In this document: positions 23,497-30,089 of the stretch, piece by piece | How the letters are laid out: each line of letters begins with the position of its first letter | Numbering within the stretch: position 1 is the first letter of the stretch | IMG/VR virus record: IMGVR_UViG_3300033998_000358 | Coordinates: 1-30,277 of that record | Strand: one strand, 5' to 3' | DNA: 30,277 bases | DNA from: a virus | Translations under genes and position numbers: made by a program | Notes under the pieces: model-generated | What the model was told of the DNA's origin: nothing | Databases searched by the model: none | Seen by the model: only the letters and a program-made list of their open reading frames with translations

Positions 23497-24225
23497 TTAT
23501 TCATCAAACCATGAATCAAAAATAATTCCAGGGTCTTCGACAACAAGACGGGCCGCCGTAACATCAGCAAGGGTGTCTATCTTTATTGGAGAGGCATTCG
23601 TCATACAAAAACGTATATCACATTCCCATCTAAGTTGTTCTAGACTTTCATTAACTTCTCTCCATTTTCTTTCTAATCTAGAGTATTCATCAAACTGATA
23701 CTTCCTAGCGACATAAAGACCAAAATGAATTCCTAGTATATTCCAATTGAACCTCAATGTTCTACTGAAATCAATCTTATTATGCTTTTGAAGAACCTTG
23801 ACACAATCATAAGTTCTCAGTTGATAATCATCGTACTGAGTAGAAAATACTGTCACTACACAATCTGAATACTTGTTCATCATACAGATTGGAGCAGTCA
23901 AGAAAAATGAATCTTGCCAACCGAACATATCACCTTGACAATTCACCACTATGGTATCATCATCTAGTTTCAACTTATTACAAGCTTCCGCTACTCTTTC
24001 AGTTCCATTCCTTGGAGAAAGAGACGTTTTGACGTACTTTCCTTTCCAACTCTTAACCTCCTCAATTATCTCGTCATCACTAGTAGCAACCCAAGGTTCA
24101 AACCCGCTCTCCAATACTGACTCATAGCATCGCCGCATCAAAGTTTTACCACAGATATCGATCAGTGGCTTACCTGGCAATCTTGTGCTATCCATTCTAG
24201 CTGGAATAATAACTACTGCTCTCAT
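23497..24225 (-). CDS. KdsB-like CMP-ulosonate cytidylyltransferase
   Basis: I choose the ATG at 24225 (MRAVVIIPAR), with AAAGGAGGG upstream, over a 21-codon extension. The 242 residues match 3-deoxy-manno-octulosonate cytidylyltransferase in order and length (typically about 248): IPARMDSTRLPGKPL (7-21), NGTERVAE (73-80), VNCQGD (94-99, Asp99 as metal ligand), FSR (153-155), GIHFGLYVA (165-173), ESLEQLR (193-199) and IDTLADV (216-222, Asp217). It would join CMP to Kdo or a related ulosonic acid. The usual QGDEP reads QGDMF, so the substrate may differ. It lies between portal and MuF genes and could supply a donor for the GT29-like domain further down the operon. Confidence 0.83.
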   Translation of the reverse strand: MRAVVIIPARMDSTRLPGKPLIDICGKTLMRRCYESVLESGFEPWVATSDDEIIEEVKSWKGKYVKTSLSPRNGTERVAEACNKLKLDDDTIVVNCQGDMFGWQDSFFLTAPICMMNKYSDCVVTVFSTQYDDYQLRTYDCVKVLQKHNKIDFSRTLRFNWNILGIHFGLYVARKYQFDEYSRLERKWREVNESLEQLRWECDIRFCMTNASPIKIDTLADVTAARLVVEDPGIIFDSWFDE

Positions 24226-24262
24226 GCTTACCTTCCCTCCTTTCACGCTCCTTGAAGCTCTC

Positions 24263-24565
24263 TCACTCCTCCTCATCTTGTTCTTCATACTGTATACTTC
24301 CTACAACAAGTTCACTATATCCAAATTTCTTATCAAGTACGCTTTCTACAGATTGACTTAAACTTTCAACGCATGGGAAATATACACCTGGCCAATCAAC
24401 TTTTTTCTCACCACCTAAATCCTCATCTAAAAAACAAGGAGCTACAAAATGGTTAGGCTCAACGCATCTAGCCACTGCTTTATCTTGGCTGGTATAAATC
24501 CCTCTAACAACCATGCCGTAATCAGGTTCAATTGCTCCTGCAACCCACACTTTTGTTTTCTTCAT
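24263..24565 (-). CDS. Small protein of unknown function
   Basis: I use the ATG at 24565 (MKKTKVWVAGAIEPDYG), with GGGAAGGTG upstream; the longer frame to 24604 would overlap the previous gene. The 100-residue product has an alpha/beta N-terminal half (VVRGIYTSQDKAVARCVEPN), a segment with two cysteines (HFVAPCFLDEDLG, YFPCVESL) and an acidic tail (EEQDEEE). The opening resembles small phage proteins of the 'V-x-G-x-Y-T-S-x-D-K-A' type, for which I know no function. It lies directly before the KdsB-like gene. Confidence 0.6.
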   Translation of the reverse strand: MKKTKVWVAGAIEPDYGMVVRGIYTSQDKAVARCVEPNHFVAPCFLDEDLGGEKKVDWPGVYFPCVESLSQSVESVLDKKFGYSELVVGSIQYEEQDEEE

Positions 24566-24593
24566 GATAAACACCTTCCCAGCTTCAGTTGTA

Positions 24594-24929
24594 CTAACAA
24601 CCAAGAATTTCTGAGTTTTGTGTTTCTTCCTCTTGTGCTGTTACTTCAGCCTCTACTAGATCTTGTAAAGGGACAAGACCAAATTCTTCAGTAGTAGGTC
24701 TAATTCCTTTCTTGTCTACTTTGTAAACAATCACTACTTTTGGCTCTTCGTTTGGCTTGAAAACCACCATCAGAGATTCCACATTTTCTTCAGACACTCC
24801 TACTGGAAGAGTGACCCCCATTCTTCTTGCCGCGGAAATTCCTACGATGTCTTTTAGATACTTTCTCCTTTTTTCTCTCAAAAGTTCGACTACTCTATTT
24901 CTGAATCTGTTATTTTTCGAATTAGCCAC
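24594..24929 (-). CDS. Small basic-to-acidic protein of unknown function
   Basis: The likely start is the GTG at 24929 (MANSKNNRFRNRVVELL), a few bases behind GGGGTGG; a GTG at 24938 sits on the ribosome binding site. The 111-residue product has a very basic N-terminal third (REKRRKYLKDIVGISAARRM), a beta-like middle (SLMVVFKPNEEPKVVIVYKV) and an acidic tail (VEAEVTAQEEETQNSE). A nucleic-acid- or DNA-packaging-related role is possible for the basic part, but no family is recognised. Confidence 0.55.
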   Translation of the reverse strand: MANSKNNRFRNRVVELLREKRRKYLKDIVGISAARRMGVTLPVGVSEENVESLMVVFKPNEEPKVVIVYKVDKKGIRPTTEEFGLVPLQDLVEAEVTAQEEETQNSEILGC

Positions 24930-24944
24930 CTGACCCACCCCTTT

Positions 24945-25229
24945 CTAAGGATGTATGCTATAACTTTCATCAAACACATCTTCTCCACCTTCTACCTTTG
25001 GTGAGAAAACGATGTCTAGTATATCTTCATCAAGTATTACCTGCATACTTTTAATGCTTTCAACCTTCCCGTCTTCATCGCAAACAAAATAACTAATCTC
25101 CAACAACGGATTGGAAATTCCATTATACACCGTCTTATGCAAAGAAATAGAAAAAATATCTGCTCTAGTAAGACCAAGTTGCGAAATTTCTGCTTTCTCC
25201 AACAAACAAGATACCCAATCTTTTCTCAT
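24945..25229 (-). CDS. Small protein of unknown function after the portal gene
   Basis: The 94-residue protein (MRKDWVSCLLEKAEISQLGL) starts behind GGGGAGGAG. It looks like one alpha/beta domain (ADIFSISLHKTVYNGISN, LEISYFVCDEDGKVESIKSM, VILDEDILDIVFSP) with an acidic C-terminus. A TATAAT box lies 36 bases upstream in the 72-base gap after the portal gene, so this small gene may begin a sub-operon. No family recognised. Confidence 0.58.
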   Translation of the reverse strand: MRKDWVSCLLEKAEISQLGLTRADIFSISLHKTVYNGISNPLLEISYFVCDEDGKVESIKSMQVILDEDILDIVFSPKVEGGEDVFDESYSIHP

Positions 25230-25265
25230 ACTTACTCCTCCCCTACATTAAAAGGTATTCAACAT

Positions 25266-25271
25266 ATTATA
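25266..25271 (-). promoter_or_regulatory. Candidate internal late -10 box after the portal gene
   Basis: Minus-strand TATAAT in the 72-base gap between portal and the 94-residue gene, 36 bases before that start. The -35 position (TAAGTA) does not resemble TTGACA. Confidence 0.25.
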
Positions 25272-25301
25272 CCCGTGGAACCCCTTTCTACTTAATGTCT
25301 A

Positions 25302-26657
25302 CTATTCCTCAGACTCAACAGATTCACTGATTGCAACCTCCTCTTCCAATATCTGCTGTTCTCTTTCTTGTTCAATAAGTTTAATTTCTTCATCATCCAA
25401 ATTCAATAAGGTACGATAAAATGATTTAAGGGGGAGGATATCAGTCGCCATCGGCACCGCGGCATAGTTTTTCACTATTTCAGACTTGAGCTTACCAACT
25501 TCAGCTTTATCTTTCTCTGAAGGTGTGAAAAGATCTTGCCACATGATAGAGTAAGTTTCATCAATGAGTTCAGGTAAAGCGCCCACTTCAATAAGCCTAG
25601 TTATGAACGGTCGAACGATTCTTGTTTCAGCATACTCTTCTCTCCTGGCCTGAACATAATCAAGCCAATTCTCTCTATCTTGAGTACTGGCAAGTTCACC
25701 TCGTTCAGATCCAACTAGGATTCTCTTTGGTATCCCAGTAGCCGCAGAAATCATCTGTAGTTGTACATCCACTGGCCCTGAAGGATCTGCAACATTAGCA
25801 GAAAGTGCCTCGATATCAAATCCCTGCGTAATCAAGAACCGCCGCAAGTTGTGTTCATACTCTGATAGTTGATCTTTTAGTTTTTCTTCTTGTTCTGGTG
25901 TCAGCATGGTGTCAGCATCAACTTTCCCATGGTAACCTGGCATTCCATTCCGCCAAAACATTTCAGCACTGGCACCAACTATCTTCTCCAAATCAACCAA
26001 TCTATTGAACACTTTTCGTAGAACAGGAGTGCCATAAATTTCACTTTCTAGTAAATCAGTTGTAACATGGAGAACTCTAGAATGGTGGATTCTTAGTGTT
26101 TGGTTTGGTCCATCGCCGCCAAGATCAACATCATAGTATTCAGGCAGGCCAAACCTAGCACTAGTCATGTCGTCATCCAAACTAACTATTTCAGCCCATT
26201 GTTCACTCAGAGGTTTGAGATAGATCAACTTCGCCCCTTTTTCAACTTCACTAGCTAGTTCTTGGGGACTGCTCACATCATCAAATCCCAAGAACAAGAC
26301 ACTATATCTACCAAGACACGCTAACTTATCTAATCGTTTGAATATTGATTTTATCCCAAGCTCATTATACAACTTTTTCCATTCTCTTTCTAATGGCGTT
26401 TCCTCATCATCACTACCTTCAAGTAACCAAAACCCACCTCGCCAAGTCGCATTAACTGGCTTGTCAATAATGGCACTTGCTATGTCTTGTCTATCATATC
26501 TAAGTAGATAGTCATTGTAAGTAAGTTGTTTATTGTACCCCAGAACTTGATAGATATCTCGATTGCCACCAAACGATTGGCCAAGCATCGACGCTAACAT
26601 CGCCCTGCCAAGAACCGCACTATAATCTTGTATCTCTGTTTTCGTACTCTTAGCCAA
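25302..26657 (-). CDS. Portal protein (DUF1073 type)
   Basis: The 451-residue protein begins at a TTG (MAKSTKTEIQ) six or so bases behind AGGAGGGG. It matches DUF1073-type portal proteins: RYDRQDIASAIIDKPVNATW near the N-terminus, LACLGRYSVLFLGFDDVS, the clip/stem part GASAEMFWRNGMPGYHGKVD, and the family-typical ATGIPKRILVGSERGELAST, which leads into QDRENWLDYVQARREEYAE. Twelve copies would form the DNA entry pore. It follows the large terminase as usual. The C-terminus is acidic (SESVESEE). Confidence 0.9.
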   Translation of the reverse strand: MAKSTKTEIQDYSAVLGRAMLASMLGQSFGGNRDIYQVLGYNKQLTYNDYLLRYDRQDIASAIIDKPVNATWRGGFWLLEGSDDEETPLEREWKKLYNELGIKSIFKRLDKLACLGRYSVLFLGFDDVSSPQELASEVEKGAKLIYLKPLSEQWAEIVSLDDDMTSARFGLPEYYDVDLGGDGPNQTLRIHHSRVLHVTTDLLESEIYGTPVLRKVFNRLVDLEKIVGASAEMFWRNGMPGYHGKVDADTMLTPEQEEKLKDQLSEYEHNLRRFLITQGFDIEALSANVADPSGPVDVQLQMISAATGIPKRILVGSERGELASTQDRENWLDYVQARREEYAETRIVRPFITRLIEVGALPELIDETYSIMWQDLFTPSEKDKAEVGKLKSEIVKNYAAVPMATDILPLKSFYRTLLNLDDEEIKLIEQEREQQILEEEVAISESVESEE

Positions 26658-26683
26658 TTCTTTCCCCTCCTATCTCTTAACTT

Positions 26684-28204
26684 CTAACCAATCACTTTTG
26701 CTTCTTTTCTCCTTGCCAGTTTTGCAAATGCTCCACTACTAGCATCTACTTGATCTTTGTAAGTTCCATAAGGGAAAAATCTATGCTCCTCAATATACTT
26801 TTGATTCCAGTCACCTTTCAGTAGATAAACATTCCCATTATTCACCTGGACTGACCAAGGATCTGCTCGATAAACTTTATCTCCTGATGGCCTATCTCCA
26901 TAAACTGTAAAACCGACCAAGTTCCTAATCGAACTCTCAAGACTTTCTTTCCCACCGCTACCTGGCTCCTGCTCTAGATAGATGACCACTTCAGGTCCGT
27001 CTGCCTCTGCAGTTTCACGAATGATAGCTTCTCTTTCTTCAGTGGCCCATTGTCCTCTTTTTACATCCATTACAACCCATTTCTTCGACTTGAGTTTGGC
27101 AAGCTTCACGCCTACTGTATATGCTCCACCTCCCTCAGTCCCGGCCTTGTCCCAATACCTAACAATACTCTCAATATTCACTGAAGGGGGCATTCTATCA
27201 ATAATTTGAAAATGGTCAACTTTAAACATGCCTCCACCAGGAGGAACAGGATTCTGGCCCACCTGGCCCGCATAACCATATTGACCAAGCTCTTCTTGCA
27301 TATTTTTCAATACTGGCCAAGATAATCTTACCGGGTCCATCAAACCATCTACATACTTATCTACTAGTTCTTTTGGTGAAACTTTATCAAGAAAACCTTC
27401 AGTTCTAATTTCTCCCGGTATACATATATGAAAAATATTTGATTTTCTAGATAGTAGATATCCTGTAGGGTCATTCTCATGTAATCTCTGCATTATGAGA
27501 ATCATCGGGGTTGTTTCCTTATTCACTTTTCTAGTTGAAAGCGTTTGAGAGATCCATCTATTAGCTTTATTAAGCTCAACTTCAGAAGCAGCTCTGTTAG
27601 GGTCAAGCGGGTCGTCAACTATCAATATGTGAGCATGGAACCCGGTCAACGTACCACCAACAGAAGTACTGTATCTATTCCCTCCGATTTCAATACTACC
27701 ATCAGGAAGAACTTTTGTAATCTTGAAATTGGACTTGGTGTCTTTATCTTGTTTTATCTTGAGGTAAGGGAACCATTTTTGAAACTTTTCAGACCGTATC
27801 AAATCCCGACTATATTCTGCATGTTCCAGTGACAGAGCCCCAGAATAAGAACCTACGATGAACCTCATCCAATGCCAATTCAACCAGCACCAAACAGGAA
27901 ACATGATAGTGCAAGTGATCGATTTAGTTGAACCTGGAGGGATATTGATAATCAAATCATGTTGTTTTGGTAATCCATTAGCAACGCGAGTGGCAAGATG
28001 TTGTAGTTGAGTAGCAAGATACTCTATGTGCCAATTCCACCTAGGTGCATCAGAACTAACACATTCCCAGAATTGTTGCATGAAATAATAGAAAGAACGG
28101 CGACACCTCTCAGCCCGCACGGCATCAAGAGCAAACAGAGCTTTCTGTATACGATATGGTTTTGGTTTCCTAGTCCTGACCATCGTTGGCATTTTATTGC
28201 CCAT
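26684..28204 (-). CDS. terL: Terminase large subunit (TerL)
   Basis: The 506-residue packaging motor has an ATPase domain with a variant Walker A loop, INIPPGSTKS (86-95), and Walker B HILIVDDPL (192-200), followed by ILIMQRLHENDPTG (coupling motif region, 235-248). The C-terminal RNase-H-like nuclease (Terminase_6C) is marked by VRYWDKAGTEGG (Asp352), VIYLEQEPGSGGKES (Glu411) and KDQVDASSGAFAKL (Asp487). It cuts concatemeric DNA and pumps it into the prohead. The start lies two bases after the small subunit stop; the ribosome binding site is weak, so coupling is likely. Confidence 0.95.
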   Translation of the reverse strand: MGNKMPTMVRTRKPKPYRIQKALFALDAVRAERCRRSFYYFMQQFWECVSSDAPRWNWHIEYLATQLQHLATRVANGLPKQHDLIINIPPGSTKSITCTIMFPVWCWLNWHWMRFIVGSYSGALSLEHAEYSRDLIRSEKFQKWFPYLKIKQDKDTKSNFKITKVLPDGSIEIGGNRYSTSVGGTLTGFHAHILIVDDPLDPNRAASEVELNKANRWISQTLSTRKVNKETTPMILIMQRLHENDPTGYLLSRKSNIFHICIPGEIRTEGFLDKVSPKELVDKYVDGLMDPVRLSWPVLKNMQEELGQYGYAGQVGQNPVPPGGGMFKVDHFQIIDRMPPSVNIESIVRYWDKAGTEGGGAYTVGVKLAKLKSKKWVVMDVKRGQWATEEREAIIRETAEADGPEVVIYLEQEPGSGGKESLESSIRNLVGFTVYGDRPSGDKVYRADPWSVQVNNGNVYLLKGDWNQKYIEEHRFFPYGTYKDQVDASSGAFAKLARRKEAKVIG

Positions 28205-28206
28205 TA

Positions 28207-28773
28207 CTATTCACTACTTTCTTCTTGTTGGGCATTCTGTTCTTTTCGCTTGGTCCGTGTCCGTAAGGTGACGCCAAGTTTTTCTAACATTTCTAATTCC
28301 TCATCCGTCAAGTCTGATAGATCAATATCAACTATGGCATGTTCATGTTTTATTGGACCACCATCCTCACCTGAAATTCTGTGGTGGCGAACATCTCTCC
28401 AAAATTCTTTCTGCCTATTCTGTAACCAGAAGATTGCGGCTGTTGTATCAGGTGGATAATATTTAGTAGTTTGAATCTTCACTGGTTCACCTTTGATAAC
28501 AAGTACTTTCTCTTCAGGGCAACTATACCCAACAGCCCTGTGATACAAGGAATGAGCCACCTGTGCATCAGCCTCTGCCCTGCCCCTTTTAACCGCTTCT
28601 CTGAACTCCTCATGCTTGGCCAACCAATCATTCAACGTCCCCTCAGCAACACCGAAGGCCACTGCCAAGTCTTCATTCCTTAAGCCCAACAATGCCAATT
28701 TATAAGCTCTCTCAACCAATGAGTGGTGGTATCGAGTTGGTCTACCAACTTTCTTTTTCGGTATTTCAAACAT
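28207..28773 (-). CDS. terS: Terminase small subunit (TerS)
   Basis: The 188-residue protein has an N-terminal helix-turn-helix (VERAYKLALLGLRNEDLAVA, then FGVAEGTLNDWLAKHEEFRE), the conserved RGRAEADAQVAHSLYHRAVG and the element YYPPDTTAAIFWLQNRQKEF, all typical of phage small terminases that recognise the packaging site. The C-terminal part is acidic then basic (LSDLTDEELEMLEKLG, RTRTKRKEQN). It is the first gene of the late minus-strand block, with AAAGGAGGG as ribosome binding site. The packaging site is often near or inside this gene. Confidence 0.92.
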   Translation of the reverse strand: MFEIPKKKVGRPTRYHHSLVERAYKLALLGLRNEDLAVAFGVAEGTLNDWLAKHEEFREAVKRGRAEADAQVAHSLYHRAVGYSCPEEKVLVIKGEPVKIQTTKYYPPDTTAAIFWLQNRQKEFWRDVRHHRISGEDGGPIKHEHAIVDIDLSDLTDEELEMLEKLGVTLRTRTKRKEQNAQQEESSE

Positions 28774-28812
28774 GTTATCAACCCTCCTTTATCTACTACT
28801 CTTGTTATTGTT

Positions 28813-28818
28813 ATTATA
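28813..28818 (-). promoter_or_regulatory. Candidate late promoter -10 box before terminase genes
   Basis: TATAAT on the minus strand, 39 bases before the terS start. There is no TTGACA at 16-18 bases; the hexamer at 17 bases is AGTGTA (28836-28841), part of AATAGTGTA, which also occurs just after the -10 box of the early promoter at 28947. A phage activator could act here. The remaining 212-base divergent region is AT-rich and shows no further gene. Confidence 0.35.
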
Positions 28819-28923
28819 TGTTACTACATGTTAGATACACTATTTTCTTTTGTTTTCTTGTAGATAGATTTGAAATGAATATATATCAAACTAAAAAATT
28901 TTTGATTTTTGCTATTTTCGGGG

Positions 28924-28966
28924 TTGACAGAATCAGTATTATACTCTATAATAATAGTGTAATAAG
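28924..28966 (+). promoter_or_regulatory. Early promoter 1 with inverted repeat over the -10 box
   Basis: TTGACA (28924-28929), a 17-base spacer and TATAAT (28947-28952) form a perfect sigma-70-type promoter. The inverted repeat TATTATA/TATAATA with a 3-base centre covers the -10 box. The whole 43-base block through TAGTGTAATAAG matches the block at 30027-30069 at 39 positions. It drives the gene at 28986. Confidence 0.85.
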
Positions 28967-28985
28967 GAAGAAGGAGGCGAAGAAA

Positions 28986-29384
28986 ATGAAAAACAAAAAC
29001 AGAGAAAAAGCAGAAAAAATAATCAAGAGAAAAGGCGTATGCCTTCTCGGAGCGCATGTCTCAAGAGACTTTCACAGTGTTCGTAGAGACGTCGATGATT
29101 GTTCTCGTAGTAGACTTCTTCTACTAAGCAGTGCTTATTCCACCGACGTCGTAGAAATTACACAGTGGAAAGAAAGCGAGCTATACTTAGAGTCAAGGAA
29201 GCGCATAGAAGCGCTCATCGATACTAGTACAGATTACATAATAGCATTCGTCTACATAGAAGAACGTTATCATAACAACGGACTGTACGAGAAAATCTCA
29301 TATGTTTATAACGACGAGAAACATGCAGTAGAAATGCTCCTTGAAAAAGAAATAAGAAAAGCTCTACCAAGAATAACAATATAA
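28986..29384 (+). CDS. Early protein of unknown function, 132 residues
   Basis: The start is the ATG at 28986 (MKNKNREKAEKIIKRKGVCL), eight bases behind AAGGAGGCG and about 30 bases after the likely transcription start; a longer frame upstream would run through the promoter. The protein is alpha/beta with a basic N-terminus and segments LLLLSSAYSTDVVEITQW, TSTDYIIAFVYIEERYHN and KHAVEMLLEKEIRKALPR. No family recognised. As the first gene under a strong promoter divergent from the late operon, an early host-takeover or regulatory role is plausible but unproven. Confidence 0.7.
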   Translation: MKNKNREKAEKIIKRKGVCLLGAHVSRDFHSVRRDVDDCSRSRLLLLSSAYSTDVVEITQWKESELYLESRKRIEALIDTSTDYIIAFVYIEERYHNNGLYEKISYVYNDEKHAVEMLLEKEIRKALPRITI

Positions 29385-29408
29385 AGAAAACAAAAGGAGG
29401 AGTCAAAA

Positions 29409-29597
29409 ATGACAGTAAGATTTAAAACCGAACAATACGAATTCAGCCACGGAAAGAAGCCAAGAGGTTTTGGGTGGTGGATGGTAGAAGTAGATGGGGA
29501 GGTGGTTGAATTTAGAGGAACGATAGCAGAACTTAAAAAGCATTTAACTCAAATTTACAAAGACAAAACGGCAATAGAAGCAAAAATACTATCATAA
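29409..29597 (+). CDS. Early small protein of unknown function, 62 residues
   Basis: The ATG at 29409 follows AAAAGGAGGAG at ideal spacing, 24 bases after the previous stop. The product (MTVRFKTEQYEFSHGKKPRG) has a small beta-like core (FGWWMVEVDGEVVEFRGTIA) followed by a helix (ELKKHLTQIYKDKTAIEAKI). Co-transcribed with its neighbours. No family recognised. Confidence 0.68.
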   Translation: MTVRFKTEQYEFSHGKKPRGFGWWMVEVDGEVVEFRGTIAELKKHLTQIYKDKTAIEAKILS

Positions 29598-29631
29598 AAA
29601 AGTTGTGTTAGAAGAAAGGGGGGAGAGAAAG

Positions 29632-29940
29632 ATGATAAGCACAAAAGCAACAGTTCAAAAAACGAAAGAAGCTCTAAAGAAAATAACTGGTGAAAAAGTT
29701 CACCAGAAAGGGAACACCCTTTGGTTTTTCGACGACCAAAGGGAAAAATGGGTGGTCGTCTACCTTTTCGTAGACAGCCAGGACAAAGCAATCATCTGGA
29801 CAGATTGGTACAGTTTGGCAGAGGAGGAATTCTCCGAAGCCAAGAAAGATGGATTCTGGACCTTGACTACTCAAGGGGTGCCTGAAGAATCCATCATGTT
29901 TCTTGAATGGTACACAAAAGTGATGGATACACAAAAATAA
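29632..29940 (+). CDS. Early small protein of unknown function, 102 residues
   Basis: The ATG at 29632 (MISTKATVQKTKEALKKITG) follows AAAGGGGGGAG; the upstream TTG at 29605 lacks a binding site. The product has an alpha helix, then WFFDDQREKWVVVYLFVDSQ and a Trp-rich C-terminal half (IIWTDWYSLAEEEFSEAKKD, FLEWYTKVMDTQK). The fold looks like a small alpha/beta protein of acidic character, a type common among early phage inhibitors, but no family is recognised. It is the last gene before a strong terminator. Confidence 0.68.
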   Translation: MISTKATVQKTKEALKKITGEKVHQKGNTLWFFDDQREKWVVVYLFVDSQDKAIIWTDWYSLAEEEFSEAKKDGFWTLTTQGVPEESIMFLEWYTKVMDTQK

Positions 29941-29965
29941 TGGACACTGGTTTAAAGATATAAAT

Positions 29966-30008
29966 ATGGCAGGGGCAAAGACAAAATGCCCCTGCCATTT
30001 TATTTTAA
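29966..30008 (+). terminator. Rho-independent terminator
   Basis: A perfect 12-base-pair stem ATGGCAGGGGCA / TGCCCCTGCCAT (29966-29977 with 29987-29998) with a 9-base loop is followed by a T-rich tract (TTTTATTTTA). It ends the first early operon and isolates it from the next promoter. Confidence 0.93.
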
Positions 30009-30026
30009 ATTCAACTAGATTCGGAC

Positions 30027-30069
30027 TTGACAAATTCAGTATTATATTCTATAATATTAGTGTAATAAG
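30027..30069 (+). promoter_or_regulatory. Early promoter 2, near-identical copy of promoter 1
   Basis: TTGACA (30027-30032), 17 bases, TATAAT (30050-30055), with the same TATTATA/TATAATA inverted repeat and the same downstream TAGTGTAATAAG as promoter 1. Four differences in 43 bases. It drives the zinc-ribbon gene at 30090. Confidence 0.87.
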
Positions 30070-30089
30070 AAAAAAAGGGGGAGAATAAG

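Noticed and set aside
24226-24288. Extended N-terminus of the KdsB-like protein
   Set aside because: It overlaps the end of the previous gene, contains the ribosome binding site, and the family starts at about MRAVVIIPAR.
28692-28985. N-terminal extension of the early gene upstream of 28986
   Set aside because: It crosses the terminase start, the divergent control region and the perfect promoter; the ATG at 28986 has the proper ribosome binding site.
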